A program made the position numbers and the translations under genes. Shown here in pieces: positions 47,741 to 62,000 of a stretch of 64,000 nt of DNA (its first letter is position 1; every line of letters starts with the position of its first letter). Origin of the DNA: Gordionus sp. m RMFG-2023 (taxonomy: Eukaryota; Nematomorpha; Gordioida; Chordodea; Parachordodidae); contig NC_088775.1 of NCBI RefSeq assembly GCF_954871325.1, forward strand, positions 92,915,655 to 92,979,654. Reading direction: 5' to 3'. The notes beneath the pieces are model-generated. The model saw only the letters and a program-made list of their open reading frames with translations. It made no database searches and was not told the origin of the DNA.

Positions 47741-49554
47741 GGGTCCCTATGTGGGCTATGCTCAGGCTCACAGGCCAGCACTTGCATGCAACCCCGCCAT
47801 TTTTTTTTGTCTATCAGATACTGAACAAATTATCGATCGGCCCTTCCTAAGGCCTCTTTTTGTTGCAAGCTCATATGTTGCATCCGATATTCCTAAGATG
47901 ATGTTTACGCATGAAGAAAATATAGCTGCTAATCTGGTGCCAATTCTTAGCGGAACACATTTATAGGCAGGTTCATTTTAATATCGGCACATAATGGGTG
48001 GCACCACGCTTCCATATTGGCAAAACTACGCTACCCATACGCGTCGGTTATGCCACCACTCTTACTTCGCTTCCACGTTATTTCTTTGCGCCATTTCGAC
48101 TTCGTTATACTGTTATTTGCACATTCTTAAGATTTCGCTGAGATTCGAAAAATTCCATAACTGTCTGCCTTACAACCTATTAAACCTCTGATATCAATGA
48201 ATTGTATCTGATCGCTTTTCCCAATATAGAAAACTAATCATTCAGTATTGTATCGGGGGTATTGGCCGATACTGTATTTTTTAGTATCAGCATAATTAGT
48301 TTTTTTAATATGGATAATGAATATATAGGGTTAGCAAAAATCATGATTTTTTAAAAAATAAAAATCAAAAAAATATTTTTCTGAAGGGAAAAAAAATCTA
48401 AAATCAATTTTTTTAATATAATAAAAATGTTTTTGTAATATGTGTCCTGTGGTAAATTATTAATTGAACAAAATATTCGTTTTATTCCATTAAAATCATG
48501 CGAAATTTAGAAATACGTCTTTATTTGATTTTAACAAAAGGAAAATTTTAACTAATTTTTTTAAAAAAAACGCATTACTCGTTGCATTTTGAAATATGTA
48601 ACGAATAGGGTTTCCAGTTACTTTGCAGCACCGAAATAAAAGGCAAATTGAAATAATTATAGATTTAAAAAAAATCATTTTTTATAAGTTATTATATTAA
48701 AAAGGATTTATTTAATCGATTAAAATCAGTATAATAAAATTACCTTTAATAAAATTTAGCCATTAATTATCAGATGTCAAAATTTTTGAAATAAAAATTT
48801 GCAAATCTTTCATGTTTGATATTTTAGATTTATCCCAGATAACTGTATTTTTTTTTTAAAAGCCGGTCGGGCCGGACTAGGCCAACCTCTGTAGGTCTCT
48901 GATTTAGCCTTCCTTATAAGCATGAAAAGGGTATGATATTTTTATTTTAATTAAAAAAATCATTGATTTTAATCACGACGATTTTTAAATTAAGCTGATT
49001 AAAATCGTGCCAGCCAGTCATATTGGCGCATTTTTGGATGCATTTCTGCCTGTCTTTTCTAGTCTCAGTTTGCTTCGATGGTTCTATTCTAGTAATCGGT
49101 GATTTGGATATATATATTTTTTTTTAAAATTGTATATTTCTGGAAGATTCTTAGAAAAAATGTAGTTTTTTACTGGCATACCCCAATAATAATCTTATAT
49201 TCCTTATTCCTTATATTCCTAAAATCTATATATAAAATATGCTTTTTCTTTCCCCTTCAATTATTAATAATTTTGGCAATTTGTAATCTTTTTTGAAAAA
49301 GATTATTATTATTTTATTTTTTATATTTTTTTTTAATCTCGAAATTAAAATATCAATTATTGATATTTTTTATATATATATATATTCCGAAATAGCAAAC
49401 AATGGAATATATTATTTATTTATTTTTTTATCTATTAGACACATTTTAAATGTATTTAAATTATATTATCTGTTTTTTTCCCCCTTATAAATTATTTAAA
49501 ATATTCCCCAAAATTAATGATTAAGCTGACAAATCCTTATTTTGATACGTTCAT
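47741..49554. other. Intergenic stretch with a GC-rich MITE end
   Basis: A GC-rich family fragment ends near 48900 ('gtcgggccggactaggcc', then 'ctgtaggtctctga'). The ORFs here are AT-biased and unrecognised. Confidence 0.4.
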
Positions 49555-49708
49555 CAGTTATCTGCATCCGGCCCTAATTTTTCGAGCCCGGCCCGGCCGG
49601 ATATTTTTTTATAAAGTTTTGCCCGATCCGACCCGTACCCGAAAATTATTTTCCGGCCGGTTCGAATTTTCTTAAAAAATATAAGGCCCGGCAAGAAGAC
49701 ATCTCTAA
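49555..49708. mobile_element. GC-rich hAT-type MITE copy
   Basis: From CAGTTATCTGCATCCGG to 'aagacatctcta', with 'agcccggcccggccgg' inside. The flanks ACGTTCAT and ATGTGTAT agree only partly. Confidence 0.5.
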
Positions 49709-50192
49709 TGTGTATTACCTATTTTACGATGCCTCTCACTCAAAAGACTAAATTTTTTTTAAAAATGTTTTAAAATTAAAAAAAGGCCACTTAAGATAAA
49801 ATGATAATTTAATTTTATTTCCTTTATCGCTAGAAGAATTTTTTTTTTTAAAAAAAAATACAGATTGACGTGATTTCAATCAAGATAATTTTTTTTTCTT
49901 CTAAACTTAAATATCGATTAAAATTAACGAGATGGATAATGATAAGATTTGGTGTTCCCTTAACTAAATTTTTTTTTGCCTTTCCAAACAAGATTATTTT
50001 TCTTTTTTTTTGCATTTATTTAATTTAAAAAAATAAATATAATATTACGTATAAAATTATTGCTTTACAATACCCGATTCGGGCATTTCTGCTGATACAT
50101 GTAGCATAACTAGGCCTATTTAAAAACGAAATACGGAATGAATATTAACGAATAGTAAATTATTCGACTTGTTCGAATACCGGAATAATTAT

Positions 50193-50263
50193 CAGAGACC
50201 TCCCGGACGTATTATAATGTTTTAACTATACCCGGGCCGGACCGGTATTTCTACAGGTCCCTG
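50193..50263. mobile_element. 71-bp GC-rich hAT-type MITE, CAGAGACCT family
   Basis: Termini CAGAGACCTCCCGG and CTACAGGTCCCTG. Exact 8-bp duplication ATAATTAT at 50185-50192 and 50264-50271. One of the shortest copies in the window. Confidence 0.88.
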
Positions 50264-50271
50264 ATAATTAT

Positions 50272-53025
50272 GAATATTTTTTTTTTTAAATAGAAATTTT
50301 ATCTGTCGATCACCTATCAATCTTGCAGATGATTCGAATTACTAAGGTTATGCCTCAACTGCTTGTCACATGCTTTTTATTCTTAGTTGGAACTGATTCG
50401 CTTGTCAAAAAATGGCGAAGAAACGCTAAGAAAAAAAAAACTCTTTCCCCCCCCCCTTAAAAAATTGGTTTCGGCGTGATAAATGCCATTTGAATAACGC
50501 ATTTCGATTTCGTTAAGAAACGTGATCGCGTGCATGTTTCGTTATCCGATACTCGAACTTTCGAATCCGGTAAACAATAATAAAATTGTTCTATTCGTTC
50601 AGTACGAATAGCGCGGTATTCGATTAGTACGTTCGTTTTTTGTCGACTATAGTATTCCGTATACGTAACACCTGATTCATAGTTCTAAGAGATGTCTATT
50701 CGTGTCATGAATCCACCAGAAAAGGTTGATAGAAAAAATAACAGAAAATATGGAATTTTTTTGCTCACTCCCTCCCCCCCCCCACCTCTACCATTGAATA
50801 TTATACTTTTCCCTTCCTTGCAAACTATTTATCAGACAAAAAGTTCAAAATTTTACTTCCGGTCGCCCGACATTTCGAATTATTTTTTTTTTTAGAAAAT
50901 TTTCAACTTCGATTAATTGGAATTTAGGATAATTAATTCCCCGGGAAAAAAAAAATCTTTTAATTAAGATATTTAAAAAAAAAATTTACAAAATTTAATT
51001 GAAAAAAATAGGAGAAAAATATTTAAAAATTTTGAGAAAAAAAAATTTCAAATCCGAGAAATTATTTTCCCAAGAATTATTCGTGCCAGATAAGATAAGA
51101 TTAAGATTTGGGGATTTTTTTCTTTTCCGGGGAATGACTCTTAATCTACGATGTAATTCCAATTCCACTAGTCCTCCTGGCTTGGTTCGATTTAAAATTA
51201 TTATTATTATATTGATTTGGATTTGAACAAAGGCCTTCTTATATTAAAAAAATAAAAATTATAATATTTTGTATGTGTTTACATTAAAAAGTTTTATTAA
51301 AAAATAAGAAGTATATTTATTAAATTCATGTTATAATAAATATTAAAATATGTCTAGGTCTACAAAAAAAAAATTTAGTCATCTTCTTATAATAAATTAC
51401 ATTCAATTTTTATATCTTTCTTTTTATTGTATTTAATGGAAAATTGCATAATTATTATATTAAAATTATAAATAAATATTTATCTCCCATTATAGCTATT
51501 AAAGAATACCATTCGAGATTTTAACCTGTCACATCTCGTTCCATTCGATCACACATCCAATCTCGAGAAGCGAGAAATTACAAAATTTCGGTCAATTTAT
51601 TTTCTAAATTATGAAGGAACGCCGCGAAGTAGATGCAAGTAAATACATTTTTTTAAAATATATATAAAATTTTGAAATCTATAAATTTCCCGCGTTTTAT
51701 TTTGCAACTTCCGCTTCCGACAATGTCCACCTGATTAATAAACAAAAATTAAGAAAATGGCGGGGGGGGGCTGAAATTAGTGGCATAATGATTTATAGTG
51801 GGGGAGGGTTAGCTGGGGGGGGGAAGTGGCGGTAAATTGGGATGATAAAAAAATAATGAATGACGGCTGCCTCTCCCCTAGCTCGTCTAGGGATTATAAA
51901 TAACTTTTCTAAATGGAACGCGATTTTTTTTTTAGACTACGACAACAAAAAAAAAATGATAGGAATTTGAAAGGTGTCTATCAACCGTACATCAAAATCA
52001 ATTCTATTATTTTTTTAAAAGAAAAACATGTGTGGTATTTTTTTTATGGCTACTTTTTATTATGGTGCTCTATTCAGAATATTTAGAATTAGTACTCGGT
52101 AGAATATCTAAGGAGAAAGAAAAAAGGAAATCATGACTCATCTCTATCCCTTCTTATTTCCGGTTTTCTGCCTTGATTTGACACGGAATATTAATTTGAA
52201 TAAAAAAATTTTTAAATTTATCGATTTTTTTATAATTAGATTTTTTTATAATTTTAAAAAAAATCAATGATTTTTAAAATACCATCCTGTTTATATAAAT
52301 CGTTTTATGCACATGGCTTCTTCCTATAAAAAATCCGCGAAAAATCTTTACGGAAATAATTAATTAATAATTATTTTTTTTTTGGCGGGAAAATTAATTA
52401 ATAATAATAAAAAAAAAATTTTTTTAAATGAAAAGGAACGAATGAATTTTATGGAGATCGCGTCAGATGATTCGCCAAAATTTTTTTTTTGGCTCTTTAA
52501 TTTTTATAAAATTATAAAAAAATATTCTCAGCACCCCCCCCCCCCTCTCCCCTCCCACCTTATCTCTTCCAATACTTCCCCAAATAAAATAGAAAAAGTT
52601 TTTTTTAAATCAATCATTTCAAGATTGAGGTTTTAAAATACCCTCAAAACTAATTGATTTGTTTTTTTTATAGGAATAAATATCGATATTATTAAAATTA
52701 ATAATATTATTTCACCTCAAAAAAACATTTTTTAAAAATTTTTTATCGATATCTGAATGAATCCATCATTATTCCTGGTTTAGATTATAATAATTAAATT
52801 ATTTATAGCAAAATCAATATATCTTTGTGCGATTTATTTCCTTTTTTGTATTCTCAATTTTTTTTTTTTACCACCTTTTATTTTCAAATAATTGATTTGT
52901 CATAACAAAAAAAAAGGACAATATTAGGAAGAAAAAAAAAAGTATCGATTTATTTTTTTTATTAATCTCCAAATCTATAATCGATATTTCGGGTTTTTGA
53001 CTCGCTAGCTTATTGAATAAAATAA
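50272..53025. other. AT-rich region upstream of the sialin-like gene
   Basis: A possible signal-peptide start at 50329 (MIRITKVMPQLLVTCFLFLV) runs into poly-A without a donor, and a short ATG-donor pair lies at about 51612-51640. Neither is strong enough to call. There are many homopolymer tracts. Confidence 0.35.
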
Positions 53026-56000
53026 ATGTCGAATGATCTTGTTCCCGAACGGGATACGTCCAAAATCCCGGATAATTCCAAAGAAGCTTATCCTTTACTC
53101 CAATCAGCTAAGACCCCATATAACGCCGGACAGAGTTATAGGGAGGGTGAATACGACCCCAATAACAAAAGTAAACATAAAAAAAAATAGATTTTTAAAA
53201 TTTTTTTTTTTTACTTTTCAATTAAATTTCGCCACCTTTCTAAACTTTTATAAATGAAAAATAAATTAATAAGCCATTTTAAATATAAAAGATAAAAACA
53301 TGTCCAAAAACATGAAATATTTGATAAATTTCAAAAATTTTGAAACTTTGCGAATTTTTTTTAAAAAAAAACATTTTGGACACAGCCCTATAATTATAGT
53401 TCTTAGAAATTGAATTTTAATTTTTTTTATAAGATTTACGTGTATTCGTTCTTTTTTTTTAAAAAATTTGGAATTTTTTTTATGGGACAATTTTTGACAT
53501 TATTAAGTTTTTTGTCGCCAAAGGGGACAATATTTGACTAAAAAAAATTCTTATTAAAAATAAATGCGACATATAAATATTTTCTATCAACTTTTGAATA
53601 TAAAATTAAGACATATATATATAAAGTTATATAAAATAATTCTTATAGACATACATGACTTTATTTTCTTATTATTTTAACCTTTTTTTTAAATAAAAAT
53701 AATAATAAATTAATAAATAGAGAGGGAAAAAACAAATAAAAAAAAAATAGTTTTAAAATTGAATAGAAAAAAAAAATGAATGGAGAAAGATTAGAAAATT
53801 CATATGTATTTATATTTAATTTTTCAAATAATTTATTTTGTTCAAAATTAGCCTAAATGAATAAATATTAGACCTATTTATTTCTCCAGAATATTTATAA
53901 ATGGCATAATGCTGACAGCGTCGTCAAAATGCAAATCAGCTGGACCCGCCATTTTGGTTAAGAAAAACTATTAAATTGTTAACTCGTTTCTTCCCTATTA
54001 TCTTGATGATCAGGCAATGCTTTAATAAAGCTTAATTGGTCTCGTTTAAAATTAAAATGGCGTCCCCAGCTGTTTTTCGTCGATGTAAACTTTTAATTAA
54101 TGCGTCGTCTGTCTTAGGCATTGTTATATGTCATTAAATTGATTATTTATTCCAGCATACAGTAAATATAAACATTTTCGTATTTCCAACTTGATTGACA
54201 TTTGGTATTTTTTCGCGATAATATCAGTAATCTAGGAAGAAAATGGCGTTCTCCACTTCCTTGGACACTTTTTACGAAGTGGGGGGGGGGAATATTGAGA
54301 ATTTATTTTTATTGTCATAATTAGTATGACGGGTCAATCCTTGACAAATCGACCAATGAGAAGCCATTTTTGACACTCATACGATTGGAATGAATGCAAT
54401 TTGATTGGGTTATAAATTTAGCTTAAGTCAGGGTTTCGCAGACTGATCTAAATCAATAAAAAAATCTTCAAAAATTATTTTTTACCTTCATTTTTTTTTG
54501 AGAATCCTTTAAGCAGGCTTTTTGATCAATTTATTCCCAAAATTCCAAGTATATTTATAAACAAAATCTTTAAAATGCTCATTTGAAGATTTTTGCTTTA
54601 TTCTGGAAATTTTAAATCTTTTATTAGATTCAGATTCAGAAATTTATGTATAACTTCCGGTAGAAATTTGAGCGCCATCTTTTGGCTGAACTAGAAATCT
54701 CTTGAATTACTCAGTAAGTATTTGTTCGTGCTAGGAGTTACTTAATATTCAGATAAAAAATAAATCAAAATCTTTATTTGTAGTCGCCTTCTAGACGATG
54801 ATGATAAAGTTCGATAATAATTTTTTTTTTAAAAAAACGGCTAACTCCAATATTTTATCCAGAAAGATCTAACACCAGCCTGAAGATTTTCATTCGTAGA
54901 TTGCAGGAAGGTTTGTATCACCAATTAGCGAAATTTCAACTGGCTTAAATATCGAGTTGACCGTTTTTAAAATCGGCTTTAATCGTGTCATTCACTATTC
55001 CATAGTAAGAATCGACTAAAAATCGATTTGATTAAAATCACTCCGATTTTTTTAAAAAAAAAATCGAATATAATTAGTCATTTTAAAATCAATATTTTAA
55101 TATCGGTTTTAATATATTGAATTTGATCGAAATGATATTTAAGTGAAAAGATATATAGTATAGGCTTGGAGTTTCAAAAATGTAAAATAGATATTAAATT
55201 ACTGCTGATTCTTTAAATTATTTAAATTTATTCTAATCAATCAAGTTTGTTAAAAATTTTTAAAAAAAAATGCAATTCTAACAAATAATCTATAATATAA
55301 ATTACCGTAATCAAGAAGTTTTCGTATAATCTTGAATGTTAAATTTTATTTTTCCTATCAACTTCTCTATCTTCTTAATGTTAAATAAACGGATGGAGAC
55401 TATGTATCTCATAATCAGAGTTGTTAAAGGATCTAGATACAAGTATCTAGATATTAAAATGTGGTATCTCTATCTGTATCTAGATAGATTTTTGATTAAA
55501 ATATCTGTATCTAGATATTATTTTAGACGATGTATCTGTATCTAGATCCATTTAAAAAGTATCTTTTAACAACTCTGCTCATAATGTTAAATTTTCAGAA
55601 AATTTTTTGTTCATCACGCGATTCGAACCTATGACTTATAACGTTTTTAAAGGCAAACGTTCTTCCCACTCAGCCACCTTCTATATTTTCTTATATACGT
55701 TATTATTTTGCTATTAACATTTATTTTTCCAATTAATTTATATAATTTAGATCATATTTGTGTTATATTAAAAAAGAATACTAACATCAACTCAAATTAT
55801 GGTAAAAAAATGAATATTATTAATTTTTAAAAAATAGCAAATTAAACATTAATTTTAGCTTTAAGTATTTATTTTACATTCAATCGAAGTAAATATTTTA
55901 TTAATTTTTATAAAATTATTTTTACATTACTTGTTAGATAATTACAAATAATGTAAATTATTTACCATCCCCAAAATATGGCAATAAAAAATTTTTTTTT

Positions 56001-59000
56001 AAATATCAACCACAAGATATGGGAACACTGCGAATAGTATCGAATACCTATTTATCGATATCAGAGTTGTTAAAGGATCTAGATACAAGTATCTAGATAT
56101 TATTTTAGACGATATATCTGTATCTAGATCCATTTAAAAAGTATCTTTTAACAACTCTGATCGATAGCTTCCCATGCCAGAAAATTAACCTCCCTCTCTA
56201 ATCCCTAAATAATTATTACATTTAGCCAAATCGAAAAATAAACATTTATCCCATATCACCACCCCAAAATATGCCATTATAAAAATTTTTTTATCTCAAC
56301 GACAATATTTGAACTCTGGCAATGACACACAATACCAATTTTATCAATATCTACGCTACACTACATATTTGATTACAATATCATATATTTTACGCTAAAT
56401 AAAAATTTCATATAGTACAAGATTTCATTGTTCCAGTCACTCTTGACGGATTATCAACTAGTATATTAATAATCACAAAATCAAACGTCCGCCTTTTCCG
56501 CTCCTAATCGGTTCTCTACGCTTAAAGATTAAGAATTCCCAATGACGAATACTCCTTTCCACTGAATCCGGAAAGGGGGGGGGGTGTTGTGAATAGTTGT
56601 TTTTTTTTAACCATATTAGAAAGAAATATTATTCTAAGTTTAAAATTTTTCCGAACAAAATTGATTTTATTTAGTGTATCAGGTAGCGGTCGTAACTTTA
56701 TCCTACCAGAAAAAAAAAAATTGGGGTTTTTTTTTCGAGTAGCGTCTGTGGCCTTAATCAGCTGAGTGAATTTTGGGAAGGAGCGGAATTTACACAACTG
56801 TGTGGGCAGCCATTTTATTTATTACGATAATCTTTTATTATGTTCGTATTTTATATGCGTAATATGTTAGCGTCGATGTATTATTTTTTTTTTTTGAAAT
56901 AGTATATTCCATCACGTTCGGTATTACCTATCTCATGTGAATCGTAGACAATTTCGCTTGCTAACCTTTGAGTCATAATTCATATGTAATATATGGAAAA
57001 TTTCTAAATATAAAATTATGGGTTTATGGGATTATTGTCTGAAATGTCTCTAATCTTTCTTTCTTTCTTTCTTTAAATATATATATATGTAGGAATATGT
57101 CATATAAAAAGATGCTAGGCTATATATATAGTATATAATTTTATATAAAAATATAGCAAATGAAGGTAAGGTATTTATATATAAGAATTTTATTTTTATT
57201 AGAAATCATAAAAATATAACTATATATATAAAATAATTAATATTATAAATAATCTCATTAAAAAATTTGATTAGTTAAAAATATTAATCCACTTTTTTTT
57301 CCTTCAGCATAATACATATATGCCATATTCATGGTATACCAACCAATGGCATTTCCCTTTTCTCCTAGGCCATTTATAAAGAACTACGAGATCCAACAGA
57401 AGATACAGATACTTCCATATCCACTAGTTTAATTAATGCAGGAAGGATGAGAATAATGACATCTTCGAATGCATTTGTCACTTATCGTCAAACCTTTTTG
57501 ACACTATCAATCAGGTCAGCTTGCTATTTCGGAATATACGAATGCCTGCTTGATATTCCTATTTTTATAATTTTAAACGATCATTTTTATCTTGTTTCGT
57601 GGGTTTGATTGCTTCAAAGTCATATGAAATTCATCTCAAAAATTTGGGTTAATTTAAGATTTTATTTTAAAAATTACCGTAGCCCATTCAGTTGTACACA
57701 CGCACATCTGAAATATATCTACCAGTGGAATTGTATCGAATACCTCGTGGTGTGATAAGGAGATTTCCCTTCCTCTTGTTTCAGCGCGAAATTCGCGAAA
57801 CGTATTATTTTTTCGAAATATTTAACAACACATCTTCCCACGTTTTTTTATGTAGATTTTAAAAATAACGCCCATTACTTTGTTTTCCAAATTCTTCCTC
57901 ATCTTTGATTCTCAAGTGACGAAATTTGTAACTGAGAGTTGACACTCAAGTTCAGCAAGATAGTTTTAGTGAGCTCGATGCCCATATGATTTCTGACTCG
58001 CTCGTAGAAAGATCCATGGCATCAAGGCCAACTGTGTTTGTATGTACAACATGACCAAGTTTAATTAGACTCACTACAATCTGCTCTTCTATTATACAGA
58101 ACGAACTTTCTTAACTTCGCGATCACCATATTATAAGAGCATTTCATGCTTACCCCATAGAAGGCTTAGCATGCTGAAGACTAGTCTTAGAGCCCTAAAA
58201 GGATTAAGATTTATCCAGTTTGACTAAAAATTGTGGCGCTAACAGAAACTGCTGAAAGAGGAGGCCGCGCAGTGTCAGTTTTACGTGGAGGTTTTACCAA
58301 CCGCTATTACCAAATTACCCGCTTTGTCCTTTAAGGTGATTAACGCGTATAACCTTATGTAAACCCCTCTAAAGATTTTTGCTTATAGTTAGGCAGAAAC
58401 GCTTGGAACATCTATTCGCTCAAATCTCTTATTTTAGCTAAAAATCTTAATCGGGCCCTGTTTACAATTTTTTTTATGTGCACCTTTTGTTGTTAGGTCT
58501 CCTCGAGATCCTACAATTACAGTTTAAAAAAAAAATGTCTCGCGTAAATATTCCTTTTCGAGATAAGGGCATGGCCACTCATCCCCGTCTAGTAATTTTT
58601 TTTTTTTTTTACCTTTTGGTTTTTAATTTAAAAAAAAATTGTAAAGGAAAATAATCAGAATTTGGAAATGGAAGTCGAAACACTGGAAAAAAAAATAATC
58701 TAATCTTCTCTTGAAAGAAAAGAGAATCCCCCTCTCCCGTTTAAAATGTATAGAAACCGGATATTGTTTAAAAAATCTTGTGCGATTCATTCCATAGATA
58801 AAGTTTTGAATCAGGATCTGTGACTCTTAGAATCGGGACAAATCAAGGAACTCGAATCATTTTTTTCTAGTCCAATATCTCTAAGAAGAATTCCATTTTT
58901 TTTTTGATTAATTATCAATTTTTGTACCAACAAAAATTCAGAATGGTAAACTTAGGGGAGGAGAGGGGAAGGAAGGTTACATTTCTTGGGAGATTTTCTA

Positions 59001-62000
59001 ATCACTTTCCCGGAAATAGATTTTTTTGCTGGATTTTCTAGATTCCTGTTCTCGTAACTACTCTGGTAATTTAGATTTACAACTACAACACAGCATTTTT
59101 TTTAACGCTTATTTAACATCGAATTTTATAATAAAAATAATCAAGACAACTCCTAGAAGCAAATTTTTTTTATATTTATAATAAATTATAACCACCCTCC
59201 CCCCCCCTGTCCTCGCGAGCTCTTCTGAATCGTGATTGGTTGGAACTTGCCTTGAGCGGCCAACCCCAAGATCGAATTTTCTCTAGAATTTAGTCTAGAA
59301 ATTTCTATTTTGTATTTACCATATTTTTTTTTGCTTACTAAAATTACTACTCGAACAATATTTAAATCTTCTTTTAGGCCATGTATCTATTGTCCAGATA
59401 CATTTGAAAAGTATCTTCTTTTTTTTTGTTTATTTAGAATGGAGCCTATCAGCTCGTCACACTTTAGCCCTCATAGGGTTCCTAGGGTTTGTTACCGTTT
59501 ACGCCTTGAGGGCTAACCTCAGCGTGGCCATCGTAGCGATGAGCAACAGCACCCACGCAAAAGATTCCCACAAAATTTCCAAATGCAAGGTGAAGGAAAC
59601 AGCTCACGTGACACAAAAAGTTAGACCCGATATAAAGGTTAGCTATTTTTTTTTTATTTTGATTTCGCATCTTTCTATATTCGCCATTTTTTAAAAGTGC
59701 GAACATATGGAAGGGGGCCTTATTTTTTGCGAGAATTATGTTTCGGTATTATGTACCTATTACCAATGATTATCAAATCATCTGAAATTTGCAGGGTAGG
59801 TGTATTCTACACATACCGGAATACACTTTGGCAAAATCGGTTAATCATAAAATGTAAAAAAAAAAGAGTGTTGTATGCTTATTTACCAACTTTAAATCAT
59901 TTACTTTTGACGAGAGACCGTTATAACTGTCTAATACTTTGACTTTACTCTTTTGATAAACGAAGCTAGGAGAATTCAATTGGGACAGCTTGATACAGGG
60001 TTATATTTTAGCCGGTTTTTTTTACGGCTACATATTCACCCAAATTCCTGGCGGATGGTTAGCCTCTTATAGCGCGAAGTATACCCTAGGTCTCGGGGTA
60101 TTCTGGACCGCCTTTTTAACCCTCTTCACCGCGATGGCGGCCCGCATGAGTCCATACGGCCTTCTCGTTCTCAGGGTGCTGGAAGGATTGGGAGAGGTGA
60201 AATAAATATATTACGTTTTTTTATTTTTTTTTTCAAGTTCCCCAACCAAACAATGTGATTGGTCGAAACTTATTAACCAATCCCTTTTATATTTTTTTTT
60301 AAAACAAAAAAGGGTGTGACCTTTCCCGCCATGCACGCCTTGTGGGCTAAATGGGCTCCGCCTCAAGAGAGAAGTAAATTGGTCGCCTTCACTTACGCGG
60401 GTCAGTATTACATTTTTATATGCGTGATATTAACGGGTAAGTAGTAGTTTAATTATTAAAGTTTCAGTTTAACCCTAACGAATAACCCCTCTGTAATTTC
60501 CAGTTAACCGTGACAAGATGGGGTTATAACGATATCTCGAAGATGTTTATTTTATGCTATGTTATGCCCATTTTGTTTTTGGAATAAACGTTTTTTCGGG
60601 TCTTAAATAATTTATTTTAAATACAAAAATAAAATTACTATTGATTAATGGATCAAAAATCCCATATCCTTCCATAATTTGTTTTCCGGCTCAACATGAA
60701 AAATTCGCATATTTAATTTATTTATTCCTATAAAACTATTCATTAAAAAAAAATACCGATTCGATTTTTATGATCATTTCCGGTTTTAGACACTTAAAAT
60801 TTTTAACACAACATTAAACCAGTATACCACTTTCTAAAGGCTTACGACTTACTTATATAGAGAAAATTTAAATAACCCTAACCCTATTACAACTCTAAAG
60901 TCCTACCACTAAGCGATATAAAGATATTTAATTAACCCTAACGCTATACCCCAATCATTAAAGCCACCAATCTCTTATCAGTGTTAAGATAGATAAACAT
61001 ATAAGATAAAAATACTTGAAAAATTTTCCCCGAAGTCACATTTCAATTTAAACTCGATTTGGATTGGCCGGATAGTATCGGCATCGGCCGGGTGGAGTGA
61101 AAATGTTCCTTTAAAACACGGAAGGGAGAAATAAAATCGATCTTTTTTTGTGTAATTATAGGAGCTCCTATGGGTAACGTTATAGCGTATCCGCTCTCGG
61201 GTTGGCTCTGTCAACACGGATTTGCCGGCGGATGGCCATCGGTCTTCTACGTTATGGGTAAAAGAATTTCCGTTCATTAAAATTTGAAAAATCTATTTTA
61301 TCCAACAAGATAGGGTTTGGGAATTAACTATACAAATCAAATACGGCGGACCTAACCGCATTTTTGGCGGATAAAATAACGGATAGTTGTATCCTGTACA
61401 ACTCTTCAGTAGCGAGTGGCGATAAGCTAGATTTGTTTTTTTTTAAAAGATGACGAGGAGTCCAAGAAACATTTTTTTCTGAATATACGCTAACTCTAAG
61501 GGTGACTCCTTGAACCCTGACTTATTTTCTAAGAATAATAAATTTATCCATGATTTGAGTTCAGATCGGCTAGAACCAAATCGGTTCCTACCTTTTATAG
61601 CTACTCGGTATTTTACAAATAAGATAGGTCTCGCCACGCTTACCCTAAAATTGTAGTGATATAACTATTTTTTTTTAAATGACTAGATTCGATTTAAGTT
61701 TAAAAACCGATCTAATTGCAACCGATTACTACGTTTTTTTTAAAAAAAAACTGAACTGTGGAACAGTTTTAACCGACCACGGTTAGTTTAAACCGTAACT
61801 TCTGGCCATTTAATACAAACCCGCTAAGTTTTAGCCTTAAAACTGACGTAAAAAAACCGTTTCAGTAGGCCCCGATTCAAATTCGAGAGGCTGCCCAAAA
61901 AACTCGGCTAAACCGTATTTTAGAGATGGCCAAAGTTTGGATGATAAGTTTTAGCGACGCCACCTTCACTTGATTTTACATGAAAATAATTGAGCCTAAC

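Noticed and set aside
50329-50460. Signal-peptide-like start MIRITKVMPQLLVTCFLFLV
   Set aside because: The frame runs into poly-A and poly-C with a stop, and no donor or downstream exon is visible.
56522-56797. 91-codon minus ORF with a possible MAAHTV start just upstream
   Set aside because: It crosses homopolymer tracts, has no family signal, and the upstream ATG is not in a convincing exon.
60880-60945. Telomere-like 'aaccctaaccct' sequence
   Set aside because: Only two imperfect units lie in an intron. More likely a MITE terminus or chance.
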